From Elymus sibiricus (lineage: Eukaryota; Streptophyta; Magnoliopsida; Poales; Poaceae), in the NCBI GenBank assembly GCA_039707655.1, contig CM077676.1, positions 185,128,936-185,192,935 of the forward strand: DNA of 64,000 nucleotides. Direction: 5' to 3'. Below the pieces are notes generated by a model. That model was not told where the DNA came from. It saw only the letters and a program-made list of their open reading frames with translations, and did not search any database. Shown piece after piece: positions 35,109 to 45,595 of the stretch; position 1 is the first letter of the stretch; every line of letters begins with the position of its first letter. The position numbers and the translations under genes were made by a program.

Positions 35109-36600
35109 CTAGTGGCCGCCTCCGCTACCGCCCTCGCGGCCCTTGTCGCGCTCCTTGCCACTGCCGCGGCTCTCGGTGCGGCCCTCACAAAGCAGCTTGA
35201 GCTCGTGGCAGTCCTCTGTGCTGTGGGAGTTCATGTTGTGGTACGCGCAGAAAGGGTGGGCGTCCTTCGTGGTCTCGCCGCGGTCGCGGCGGCACTTGTA
35301 GTCCGGCTCCGCCGCGAGCATGGCAGGGCCCTTGCTCTTGGTGTCCTTGGCCTTGGGCTTCGCCGTGTCAGGCTCAGCATCAGCGTCATTGTGGAGGAAG
35401 AGGCATCCCTCCTCGGTATTGGCGCAGCGGTTGGCAAGGACGAACAGCTCTGCTACGGAGTCGAGCTCGTCCCTGACTGAGAGCTTCTCGCGCATCTTCA
35501 TGTCCGTGACACCATTGGTGAAGGCGGAGACGATCGCGGCGTCAGAGGCCTTCGGGATCTTGTGGCACACCTGGCTGAAGCGCTGGATGAACTTACGAAG
35601 GGGCTCGCCAGGGCGCTGGCGCACGTTCCACAGGTCGTTGAGCGTGAGGGCGCGGTCGGTCGTGCCCTTGAAGTTGGCGACGAACTGCTTGCATAGGTCT
35701 TCCCACGAAGAGATGGATGCCTCGGGGAGGTTCATGAGCCACGAGCGCGCAGCGTCCTTGAGGGCCACAAAGAACCAGTTCGCCATGACCCGGCCGTCCC
35801 TCCTCACGGCCTGGATGCTGATGGTGTAGAGCAGGAGGGACTCCGTGGGGTTGCCGCTGCCATCGTAGCGCTGAGGGAGCTCTGGCTTGAACTTGTCGGG
35901 CCACACCACGCGACGTAGCTCGGGGGCGAGGGCCAGGTAGCCCCGGTTGGTGACGGCTCCACCATCGAGGGCTGCGCGGTTCTGGCGCCTTGCCATGGTG
36001 ACGTCGTGGAGGACGCGACCCTGGCGGTCGCGTGCATCCTCGAGGCCCACACGCGCATCCTGGGGTGCGCGGTGGACGATCTAGCAGCTGTCGCCGTCGC
36101 CGCCTGGCACGAGCGAGCCGCAAGACGGCTCCGGGGCGCGCGCGGCGGGGTGGTGTTTGGCCAAGTCGTGGTCCGGAGGAGGAGGAGGAGGAGGAGGAGC
36201 GCCGCGCCCAGCCTGGTCGGCGCAGGACGGCAGAGCAGGCAGGGAGCGGGAGGGTGCTTGGCCATCGCGCGCGGCGTCAACGAGCTCGGTGATGTGCCCG
36301 AGCCAGGCGTCATAGCCGTCCTCGGTGGGGCAGTAGTGTAGCAGCTCTTGCGCCATGAGCAGCGCGGCGTGCGGAGCAGGAGGGTCGCGACGCGCGAGCG
36401 AGGAGGTGAAGGCAGAGCGGCCGTGCGCCTGCTCGTTCACCGACGGGTGGGCAGAGGAGGCCACCCGCTCCCCAACGGGCTAGGTGGTGGCTTGAGGGTG
36501 CCGCCTAGGGGCACCGTGGGTGGTGGGCGCTACGAGGACCCTGACAGCGGCGCGGCGCGCAGCGCATTCCTGGTGAGCAGCAGCGGCATCCATGTCGATG
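35109..36600 (-). pseudogene. Tat-2 gag
   Basis: The main frame (36050-35109, 313 residues) carries the Gag capsid domain: VVWPDKFKPELPQRYDGSGN, ARSWLMNLPEASISSWEDL, FVANFKGTTDRAL, LRKFIQRFSQVCHKIP. A degenerate zinc-knuckle-like HPFCAYHNMNSHSTEDCHEL follows, and then an Arg/Gly-rich end. The N-terminal part lies in other frames (36464-36081 and upstream), so at least one frameshift occurred. The long plus-strand frame at 34362-35480 is its antisense shadow. Confidence 0.85.
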
Positions 36601-36635
36601 CTGGCATCGAGATCGAAGGCGCGAAGACGCCAAGC

Positions 36636-36656
36636 CCCCCTACCTAGCGCACCAAA
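36636..36656 (-). other. Tat-2 primer-binding site
   Basis: Immediately inside the 5' LTR the minus strand reads TTTGGTGCGCTAGGTAGGGG. This resembles the TGGCGCGCCAGGTAGGGG of Tat-3 with two or three changes, suggesting that both use the same tRNA primer and that this copy has decayed. Confidence 0.65.
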
Positions 36657-37546
36657 TGTCGGGGTCTAGGATCTGCGTCCAAGAAACTTCTCCAAGAACT
36701 TAGGATTCGAACTCTGGGGGGCTTAGCTTGGCAGCCTATGACACGACGGCCTCTATGGTGGGAGGACGACGGACTCATTGGCTCTCATCGGACACGAAGG
36801 GGACACGCGAGCTACCTAGGTTCGGGCCACCGTGTGGTGTAATACCGAACTCCTGCATGCGTTGGATTGCTCTGTATGGAGAGCTTGTGGCTCCGAGTAC
36901 ATGAGGTGTGGGGGGGAATGAATCGATCCCCTTACATGGAGGTGGCCCTGTCCCTTTTGTAGTGCCTTGGTCCTCTTCCCCGAAAATATGAGCGGGAAAG
37001 TGTAGCCACAGGGCAGCAATTCAAAGGGGGACAGCAGCACAGGCTTATCCTGACAAAAGGCGGTCTCCGCCTGATAAAGCAGCTCCTCGTGATGTCTCGG
37101 TGGGCTTGGCGATGACCTCCGTCCTGGTGTGCCGATCCGTCCTGATCTTCTATCACCAAAGAGGAAAACCTTTGGGACTTGCTTTGGGGGAGGCAGATGC
37201 CACTGCTCCCTTATCACCAGAATGGAAGCTGGGCTTGGCCACGCCCCGCTGTCCTTATCCTGACAACGGAACATCACCCATGTGCTGGGCACGAGGCCCT
37301 ACGGCCGGCGCCGTACAATCTGCTTCGTGAGGAGGCCTCGCGAGGAGAGCCTCGCAAGGCATCCTGGCGCTTGGCGGCCTCGGCAGGGTCTGACCTGGAG
37401 GCGAGGAGCCTCGCGAGGCTCTCCCCTCACGAGGCGGCTTCCTCCGGAGCGGCCTCGGCAAGGCCACTCTCATGGGCCGCCCCGAGCGCGGTCCTCTGGG
37501 CCAGAGGCAGACGGGCCGTGGTACCCTGGTTCCCACTGGGCCGACA
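36657..37546 (-). repeat. Tat-2 5' LTR
   Basis: 890 bp with intact TG/CA ends, followed by target duplication ACGGC at 37547-37551. It differs from the partner LTR by about 64 changes, mostly transitions, including two single-base indels. It contains the same GCCTCGCGAGG palindrome cluster (about 37330-37440). Confidence 0.9.
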
Positions 37547-37551
37547 ACGGC

Positions 37552-38140
37552 CCATGGTGAAACAGGCCCAACATGAACAGTAAAATGCTTTGAGCCCATT
37601 AACGGCCCATGATTCAGTTGGGCCGTTTCCAGCCCGTGTTTTCTTTCGGCCTTCTAAGGGCCCATAAATTCTTGGTCTCATTTCCGGCCCTCGATTACTT
37701 ACGGTCCGTTACTGGCCTGTTATGCTAATGGGCCAAATTCAGCCCGTGGTGACAATCGGTCCGTTTGTGGCCCGTTAACACGTTGGGCCGTTTTCATCCT
37801 GTCCTGTAATCCGGCCCATTAACGACCCGTCATGCCTGTTGATAGAATTAAGCCAGTGCTGCCTTCCAGCCTGTTAACGGCCCGTTATGGTCTGGGCCCA
37901 TAAACGGACGGTTCCGATTTAGGCCCGTTTACGGTCGATATTGCGGTTCAGTTTTGGCCCACGAACAGTACGGCCCATGGATCCTACAGCAAGTACGAGG
38001 CCCATGGAAAATACGGCCCGTAGGAGGCCCATGGATCCTACGGCCCGTAGGAGGCCCATGGATCCCTACGGTCCGTAGGAGGCCCATCGTTACCACGACC
38101 CATATGTGGCCCATGGTTATTGCGGCCACTAGCAAACCAA
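37552..38140. repeat. CACTA-2 GGCCC subterminal repeats, continued
   Basis: Resumes CACTA-2 after Tat-2. Degenerate 30-40-bp units are built on AACGGCCCATT / GGGCC. At about 37990-38090 lies a tighter block of GGCCCGTAGGAGGCCCATGGATC units about 31 bp apart, three copies. Same sequence class as 7505-8775 in CACTA-1. Confidence 0.75.
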
Positions 38141-38364
38141 GGAAAAAGAACTGCAGTGACTACAAATAAATAAGCAAGCAACTAACGCTAGGCTATTACA
38201 GCGATTACAGACATTACATCCACTGGGCATCAAAGTTCGCCACCAGTGCAAATAAAGGGAACAACAAAGCACCATATTACATACACTGGGCGTCTAAATT
38301 GGCCAACAGTGCAAATAAACGCGGTAGCAAAACAAGTCCATAAATGAAACAACTTCAGAAGATC

Positions 38365-38814
38365 TCAAGAAACGTTATCCTGGGTATCCACCATGCTGGC
38401 AATAAACTTAGCAAGCTTATTAGCTTTCTCTTGTTTGGCGTTAAAATCCTCCAACGCTTGCTGTTGCACCAGAAAGTATGCATCTGAATTCTCCAGGGAC
38501 TTCCTCAGTCCTTCGGCTTCTTGTCGCAGCACAGCTTATCGATGTCTTTCAGCTTGTAGTTAAGACTCAAGAAACCGAACTGATTCAGACAGCGAGTTTG
38601 AAGAGCTTGTGCAAGCGGTAGTGGCCAGTAACTCGAACACTACATCAAGACATGACTTTGGGGTTGTCTCACTATCTTCAAGATAGTTTTCCTTATCTGT
38701 TTTATCAGCTTTGTTGGAGACTAGCAAGGTTGTCTCACTATCTTCAACCTTATCTGCATTACTTCCTTTACCATTGCTTAATGTGGTACTCTTCTCCAAT
38801 ATTCTGTCAGCATT
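38365..38814 (-). pseudogene. CACTA-2 gene, last exon (coiled-coil C terminus)
   Basis: The minus-strand exon begins after an acceptor TTCTTTTAG. It encodes an acidic Ser/Thr-rich linker with a repeated (N)VEDSETT / YLEDSETT motif, then SLSESVRFLES. Two in-frame TAA codons follow (first at 38560-38562), then a helix (DAYFLVQQQALEDFNAKQEK) and stop at 38365. It is the counterpart of CACTA-1 8908-9334: same linker, QQQ-L-x-DF helix and downstream ACATCCACTGGGC sequence. Product unknown. Confidence 0.5.
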
Positions 38815-39269
38815 CTAAAAGAAGAAACAAGCAGACACATAACAGGTTTAGCATGTAGTATATGAAACTCATTTTGGTGAACCAGTTCAGTAGGAAGGTG
38901 GACATGATTAAACTATCAAGTCTTCTATTGCAAAGTAGTACATTATAAAAGCATCAAACAAACATATATCTATGTGCTACTGTCCTTGCATTGTCTTGCC
39001 AAATCAAAATAGAGACACAGTTCAAATCATATCAGTTCAAGACAAAATAGCATCGAAAGAATATAAGTGTGGGAAAGTACACGGCACCACAAGATTTTAG
39101 ATGGGTACCACGGGTATACATGTACAACTAACAACACTATTGGCTCTAGTTTGATGCTAGTAATGTGCATGATATGAGAAGACAACTGTCTACACAATTG
39201 AAATTGAAATCAACATAGATCAATTTAGAAGAGCAAACCAGTTAAAGAAACATGTTTAAACATACCTGT
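38815..39269. other. CACTA-2 intron-like interior
   Basis: AT-rich sequence with no ORF. GCTAGTAATGTGCATGATATGAGA at about 39160 resembles CACTA-1 around 9535 (TTTAGTAATGTGCAATATATGAGA), which supports common descent of the two interiors. Cut at 39270 by Tat-3. Confidence 0.55.
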
Positions 39270-40142
39270 TGTCGGTGTATAAAACATGGGTATTTTATAC
39301 CCTGACTTATGCACAGACCGTAGCAGCCTTCTTGATGGCTAGGCTTGCCGAGGATTACCAAGATCAAGACTCAAGGCTTAGTTGCAAAAGCACTAAGGAA
39401 GAAATCAAGAGGAAGCATCAATAAGTACTTGACTGGTACTGAAGATGAAGGCATTACTCGCCGGCAAGATTTGAGCCGGCAAGATGAAGGCCCGGCAAGC
39501 TCCGTGCCGGCAAGCTTTCGCCAGCTACTCAGCGCTCCACCTCACCGAGCAGCTAGTCGCTAATCGGTGAGGTGTCGACCACGCAGGTGGTTTGGTGAGA
39601 TTTGTCGGGGCACGTGTCAGCCTGCTGGAAGGAGATTTAACTTTAATGACACCCGTCCAGGAGGCGTGTCAAGATAATATGAGGTAGCTGGGCGAGCGGT
39701 GCAGGAAGCTTGCCGGGACTCCTCCTCCACATGACACCTAACGGCACATTTAATGCTTTTGTCCTAAACTGGCAGAGTTAGGTATGATAGCACTGTTTGC
39801 TATCTAATCGACTTGTAATGACTGTTTTGCCACTGTGGTTACCCCTTGAGCTATAAAAGGGGGGCTAGGGCAACCTTTACAAGGATAGATCCTTAGACAC
39901 TTTAGCTCACTTTGCATGTGTAGCTGCTTCCCTCCGCACCTTGCCGGGACAAAGCGCTCCTTGTACTTGAGCTTTCCACATATAATACACCAAAGCAGGA
40001 ATAGGGTTTTACACCTCACGGTGGCCCGAACCTGGGTAAAATCCTTCGCATTCTCTGCTGATTCTGCTCTTTGTGCTTGCGCATTCCCCTAGTCGAACCG
40101 CAAAGGGGCTAGATGGCCCCATAGATGGTCGTACGCATGACA
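39270..40142 (+). repeat. Tat-3 5' LTR
   Basis: Starts TGTCGGTGTATAAAAC and ends GTACGCATGACA; the TGTC...GACA ends support this start rather than TG at 39267. A clear TATA box, TATAAAAG, lies at 39852-39859 and is followed by a GGGGGGC run. The 5 bases before the start, CCTGT, are the expected target duplication; the partner is outside the window. Confidence 0.82.
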
Positions 40143-40148
40143 TATAAA

Positions 40149-40166
40149 TGGCGCGCCAGGTAGGGG
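40149..40166 (+). other. Tat-3 primer-binding site
   Basis: TGGCGCGCCAGGTAGGGG, six bases after the LTR end. The wording is typical of Tat-type grass elements. The tRNA species is not assigned. Confidence 0.75.
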
Positions 40167-40241
40167 AATAGCTTGCGCGAACCTGAATCAGTAGATTGCG
40201 TGTCAGGTTCATCAGCTTCATCACCATCTTCCTCGTCGTTG

Positions 40242-42350
40242 ATGGCTCCCAAGAAGAAGGGCATCACGATGATGGATCCTTCCACTTCCAAGGTTCCTTC
40301 GCACGTGTCTGCAGGCAGCGCAGCCAACGCGGGCGGTGCGGACACCGCGGTTGACACGACCGGCACAGGCGGCGCGGTTGTCATGTCCACTGTGGTCGGA
40401 GCAGGAGGCGGAGGCACTGGAGGCGGCCAACCTCCTCGACCCTCTGGCGAGCGAAGTCACAGGGGTGCAGGCGGTGCGGACGGATGACTCCCACCTCCTC
40501 TACGCGTTGATGAGCGCAGCCACCGGAGCAATAATGCCCGGACCGGCGCAAGTCAAGATCCCGCCATGGCTATGTCCAGAGATGCTACATCAATACATGC
40601 GCCGCGCCCGTCGCATGATGGGTGCAGCATGACTCCGAGCAGCATCGACGATCTAGGGCGGCGGCGACGACATGGCAAGGCGCCTGTCGATCAAGTTCCA
40701 GATCCTCAGGCACCACCTCCGCCACGATAGCCCGCTATTGAGCATGTGCCGTGGCAGCAAGATCGCAGTGGCGCTCCTACTGGCTCTGCCAGGAGTAGAG
40801 CGACATAGCGTTCTTCGCTTCCGGCCATGCCAGCCACATCAGCAGAGGCGATGGCGCGAGCTTAGATGCTGCTAAACTTTCCTCCAGCAGCAGATAAGAT
40901 GGATGAGTGGAGAGCCACCATCAAAGCCTCATTGGATTTGCTGAAGCCACCAAATCATAGCAAGTGGGACCATCTCAGTGTCCACAGACGGTACCAGTAG
41001 CTCCAACTGGTGGCCCTGTTGAGGGTGCTGTGCCAACGGTGCAGTCACCTCCGCGGCAACAGCATCAACATCAACAGCAACAGCAACCATGGCAAACTCA
41101 ACGATCTTTCGAGCCCGACGAGATGTCGATGGCCTCTTCGGATCCGCGAGCATGGCAAGATCAGCGGCGAGTGCTGCAAGATAGGCGGGTAGAGGATGCC
41201 CGTACTACCATCGAACGGCGCCGGGAGGCGCGCCGTCAATCTGACGTGCGCAATGGACCAGTCGTTGATGAGCCTGCGCCCGAGGTTGGCGGGTACTTGC
41301 CTTACGAGGTCGGATGCCCAGCCTTCACTCGTGAGCTGCGGCAAGTCCGCTGGCCGTCAGTCCGGGCCTTCAAGCCAGAAGTACCAGAGAAGTACGACGG
41401 CAAGCTGAACCCGACAGAGTTCTTGGGTATATACACGATTGCTGTGCAAGCTGCCGGGGGAAGAGATGAGAAGATCCTCGCCAACTACTTTCCATTGGTG
41501 CTCAAGCCCAATGTGAGGTCTTGGCTGATGAATTTGCCAGAGAACTCCATTTCTTCGTGGTCTGATCTTTGCAATGAGTTTGTTGGTGCTTTCACTGGGG
41601 GCCATAAGGCTCCCGGTCAGCCCAGCGATCTGCAAGTGATCCCGTAGAGGGATGGTGAATCTTTGCGCAAGTATACCAAGAGGTTCAGTCGTGTGCACCA
41701 CAATATTCCAGATGTGCACCCCGCAGCCGTCATTGCCGCCTTTCACACGAATGTGCGCAATCGAAGGATGCGGGAGAAGATGAACATCAAGCTACCGAAG
41801 ACCGTCAACGAGCTCTATACGTTGGTGGATAAGTGTGCGCGAGCTGAAGAGGGGAGGAGGCTCCCTGGGGAAGATGCAGGCGCAGAAGTCAATTCGGAAG
41901 ACGACGACACCGCCACCCCAAAAAAGAAAGGTCAAAAGCGCAAGCAACTCTGAGTCCGCCAAGAAAGCCAAGACAGAGAACTCCGGCAAGGAGGCTACTG
42001 TATGCGCCGCTTGTCAGGACGCGGTGGCAAATGAGAAGGCCGGGAAGTCTGACAGGCCATATTGCAAGATTCACCGCACTAAAGGTCATGACCTCCAAGA
42101 GTGCCGGCAGGTTGAGCAACTTGCCGAAAAGCAAAAAGCTGAATATGAAAAGTGCGACAAGGAAAAGGGCCAGGATGGTGCTGGCGGATCTGGCAAGAGA
42201 GGTCGTGGTGGTCGAGGAGGCCACCGCGGCAAGGCCAAGCAGCAAAAAGAGAAGCCTACTAGAGGCCGTGAAAAGAAGGAGGAAGATGATGAAAGTGATG
42301 AGGAGGACAACGGAGAGTCCAGTGAGCAGGAATTCCAGAAAGCAACTGAG
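40242..42350 (+). pseudogene. Tat-3 gag (broken)
   Basis: Starts MAPKKKGITMMDPS at 40242 and is out of frame after about 40480. The capsid domain is at 40964-41953: FTRELRQVRWPSVRAFKPEV, EKYDGKLNPTEFL, RSWLMNLPENSISSWSDL, then a TAG at 41645-41647, with the frame continuing as LRKYTKRFSRVHHNIP. A +1 shift near 41900 leads into a Lys/Glu-rich region with a degenerate zinc knuckle (CAACQ ... YCKIHRTKGHDLQEC). Expected role is particle assembly; at least three lesions make it non-functional. Confidence 0.85.
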
Positions 42351-43210
42351 GCCATGTGCATTGACGGAGGTGCATATTTGCACTCCTCTCACCGCCAGCT
42401 CAAGCAGAGGGTGCATGAGGTCAATGCAGTGGAACCGGCAATATGTGCCCAGAAACCACTCAAATGGTCACACACGCCTATCATTTTTTATGCCGAGGAC
42501 CACCCTGATCGCACAACTGCGGTCGGGTGCTTGCCGTTGTTGGTTTCACCAACAATACGCAACCTCCAGGTCACGAAAATGTTAGTTGACAGTGGGGCTA
42601 GTCTGAACTTGATCTCACCAGAAGTTATCAAGAGGCTGCAGATTCCCGACGAGGAACTCAAGAAAACAGGTACGTTTCAAGGAGTGAACCCGGGAAGGAG
42701 CCAGCCAAAAGGGAAGATCACATTGCCGGTGACGTTTGGCGGGAACTAAATTACAGAACAGAGAAAGTTGTTTTTGATGTTGTCAAGATCCCCTTGTCGT
42801 ATAATGGAATCCTTGGCCGTCCAGCCTTGGCAAAATTCATGGCAGCATCCCACTATGCTTACAACACATTGAAGATGCCAGGGCCGATGGGTGTCATCAC
42901 CATCAACTCCGATAAGAAGGATGCAGTTATCTGCGTCGACAAGATGTACAGAGAGGAGGTTGTGGCATCTGTCGCCAAAGCACCTGTTCCCGCCAATGAG
43001 AAGAAGAAGAGCAAGAAGAGCGGCAAGACCTCTGATAAGTCTTCCGGGAAGCGCACCTCTTCGGAGTGCTGCGCACCCATTGAGGATTTGCCGGAGAGCT
43101 CTACCGCCAAGAAGTCCAAAGCTACTCCACCAGCAAAGAAGAAGGTGTCGGCAAAGGAGGACGGTACCGGCGGTACTTTCACCGTCAGTGCCTCCCTTGA
43201 CAGCAAATAG
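42351..43210 (+). pseudogene. Tat-3 aspartic protease region
   Basis: The frame continues from the zinc knuckle. AMCIDGGAYLHSSHRQLKQ marks the Gag-protease linker. The active-site block is KMLVDSGASLNLISPEV, a canonical D-S-G. KGKITLPVTFGGN ends at a TAA (42747-42749) caused by a local frameshift. The flap-side block SYNGILGRPALAKFMA resumes in another frame from 42794 and runs to 43210 with a Lys/Ser-rich tail. Confidence 0.85.
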
Positions 43211-44040
43211 GAAAGCGCGCTCGTTGCCTTCCTATGGGCGAATGTCGATGTGTTTGCATGGCAACCATCTGGCATCCCCGGCGTTCCCAGGGAGGTAATC
43301 GAGCACCACCTTGCCGTTTGTCCTCATGCTCGGCCCGTCAAGCAGAAGGTCAGGAAGCAAGCTTTGGAACGGCAGCAGTTCATCGCCGAAGAAATAAAGA
43401 AGCTGGTTTGGTTAGAGGCATGCTACATCCAACGTGGTTGGCAAATCCTATTGTAGTACGCAAAGCAAATGGAAAATGAGACTTTGTATTGACTATACTG
43501 ATATCAACAAAGCATGTCCAAAGGATCCTTTCCCTTTGCCGCACATAGATCAAATTGTTGACTCTACTGCTGGTTGCGATTTACTCTCCTTTCTTGATGC
43601 ATATTCTGGTTATCATCAGATTTTCATGGCCAAGGAGGATGAGGAGAAAACCGCATTCATTACTCCATGTGGTACATACTACTTCGTGCGTATGCCTTTC
43701 AGATTAAAGAGTGCTGGTTCAACCTTTGCAAGAGCTGTCCAAATTGGTTTTCAGCCCCAATTACACAGAAATGTGGAAGCATACATGTATGATATAGTGG
43801 TCAAAACCAAGGACAAATCAACCCTCATTCAAGATTTAGAAGAGACATTTGCGAATTTGTGCAAGATCAATCCAAAGCTCAACCCCGAGAAGTGTGTGTT
43901 TGGCGTTCCATATGGCAAGCTTCTCGGGTTCTTTGTATCTCCACATGGAATTGAAGCAAATCCTGACAAGATCAAAGCCATTGAGCAAATCAAAGCACCC
44001 AAGCGCGTCAAGGATGTGCGGCATCTTGCCGGCTGTGTGG
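43211..44040 (+). pseudogene. Tat-3 reverse transcriptase, active site mutated and truncated
   Basis: Begins with the linker VDVFAWQPSGIPGVPREVIE, with frame changes near 43250 and 43440. RT blocks are MRLCIDYTDINKACPKDPFP and FLDAYSGYHQI (first aspartate kept). MPFRLKSAG has Gly to Arg (codon at 43701). The YMDD-type box reads YMYD: the codon at 43788-43790 is TAT where GAT is expected, removing an essential catalytic aspartate. LGFFVSPHGIEANPDKIKAI follows. The frame is cut after VRHLAGCV by the insertion at 44041. Confidence 0.9.
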
Positions 44041-45578
44041 TGCTACTTGTAGTCTGCGTTGGTATTTCCCCGAAGAGGAGAGGATGATGCAGTACAGTAG
44101 AGATAAGTATTTCCCTTAGTTAAGAACCAAGGTTATCAATCCAGTAGGAGAACCAAGCAAAATTCCGTTAAGCGCACCTTCACACACAAGAGCAAACACA
44201 TACACCCAACGCAAATAAGAGGGTTGTCAATCCTCCTAGCGGTTATTTGCAAGGATTAAATCTTATCGAGGTAAATAAATAAGCTAAACTACTAATTACA
44301 ATAAAAGTAAATAAATTGCAGCAAGGTATTTTTAGGTTTTTTATATAATAAAGATAGACCCGGGGACCATAGTTTTCACTAGAGGCTTCTCTCTTGAGCA
44401 CATAAACATACGGTGGGTAAACAAGTTACTGTTGGGCAATTGATAGAAAAGCAAATAATTATGACAGATTCATGGCAATGATCATGTATATAGGCATCAC
44501 GTCTGAGACAAGTAGACCGACTCCTGCCTGCATCTACTATTATTACTCCACCCATCGACCGCTATCCAGCATGCATCTAGGGTATTAAGTATGAAACAGA
44601 GTAACACCTTAAGCAAGATGACATGATGTAGAGAAGAAAATTCAAGCAATATGAATAAACCCCATCTTTTTATCCTTAATGGCAACAATACAAATACATG
44701 TCATGTCCCTTTCTGTCACTGGGATTGAGCACCGCAAGATTGAACCCATCACAAAGCACCTCTCCCATTGCAAGATAAATCAATCTAGTAGGCCACACTA
44801 AACCGATAGATCAGAGAGAAATACAAAGCTATAATAATCATGCATAAAAGAGTTCAGAGAAGACTCAAATATTTCTCATGAATAATCTGATCATAAACTC
44901 ACAATTCATCGGATCCCAACAAACACACCACAAAAGAAGATTACATCGGATAGAACTCCAAGAACATCGAGGAGAACATTGTATTGAAGATCAAAGAGAG
45001 AGAAGAAGCCATCTTGCTACTAGCTATGGACCCGTAGGTCTGTGGTACACTACTCACACACCATCGGAAGGGGAGCAAGGTTGATGTAGAAGCCCTCCGT
45101 GATCGATTCCCCCTCCGACAGAGTACCGGAAAAGGCCTCCAGATGGGATCGCGGAAGAACAGAGGCTTGCGGCGGCGGAAAGGTTTTCTCTTCTGGATCT
45201 CTGGGGGTTTCCCAATATTTGTGAATTTATAGAAGTGGAATTAATTCAAACAGAGTCACGTGGGCCCCACAAGGTACCACGGTGCCCCCCCTGGGGCGCG
45301 CCCTAGTGCCTTGTGAAGCCTCCCGAAGCTTCCCAGGTTTCTTTTGTCCAGAAAAAAAAATCTCCAAAAAGTTTCGTGGCATTTGGACTACATTTGGTAC
45401 TGTTTCTCTGAAAATCCAAAAACAAGCAGAAAACAGCAACTGGCACTAGGCACTGGGTTAATAGGTTAGTCCCAAAAAATGATATATAATTGCATACAAT
45501 TGCATATAAAAACATCCAGGATTGATACTATAATAGCATGGAACAATAAAAAATTATAGATACGTTGGAGACATATCA
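44041..45578 (-). repeat. Sabrina-like A 3' LTR
   Basis: 1538 bp. In element orientation it starts TGATATGTCTCC (a change from TGATACG) and ends CTACAAGTAGCA. The first 145 bases match the stub at 14009-14153, and the last part matches the fragment at 1186-1623. Confidence 0.85.
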
Positions 45579-45595
45579 AGCATCCCCAAGCTTAA
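45579..45595 (-). other. Sabrina-like A polypurine tract
   Basis: The minus strand reads AAGCTTGGGGATGCT immediately before TGATATG of the LTR. Similar CTTGGGGATGCC sequences recur inside the element at about 47636-47655 and 62525-62545, probably as remnants or secondary tracts. Confidence 0.7.

Larger units (their letters stand above)
28219..37546 (-). mobile_element. Tat-2: deleted Tat-lineage retrotransposon with antisense ORF
   Basis: A 9.3-kb element in minus orientation with LTRs of 888 and 890 bp and target duplication ACGGC (28214-28218 and 37547-37551). In sense order it holds gag, protease, a stub of reverse transcriptase, a tandem-repeat spacer and a long antisense ORF. RT catalysis, RNase H and integrase are absent, so it could move only with help from another element. 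The LTRs differ at about 64 sites (around 7%), implying roughly 2.5-3 million years at the usual grass rate. Confidence 0.92.
14154..39269 (-). mobile_element. CACTA-like element 2, split by two retrotransposons
   Basis: Starts CACTAGAAAAAAAACACTTC at 14154, the same terminus as CACTA-1. The element's own sequence is 14154-14292, 27651-28213 and 37552-39269; the gaps are Tat-1 and Tat-2 with their target duplications. Removing Tat-1 restores GTTCCATGACAATACTGAAA, identical to CACTA-1 at 7396-7415. Tat-3 enters at 39270, and the right end is not visible. It holds GGCCC subterminal repeats and the last exon of the same minus-strand gene as CACTA-1. No transposase core is seen. Confidence 0.7.
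39270..44040 (+). mobile_element. Tat-3: Tat-lineage retrotransposon, 5' part
   Basis: Plus orientation: 5' LTR, primer-binding site, gag, protease and reverse transcriptase, ending abruptly within RT at 44040 where a Sabrina-like element inserted. The rest (RNase H, integrase, 3' LTR) lies beyond the window or is lost. Coding blocks match Tat-1 and Tat-2. It shows several nonsense and frameshift lesions and a mutated RT active site, so it is older than its invader. Confidence 0.88.

Noticed and set aside
34362..35480. Plus-strand ORF of 372 codons
   Set aside because: Exactly antisense to the Tat-2 protease and gag coding region; open by GC-rich codon bias on the sense strand.
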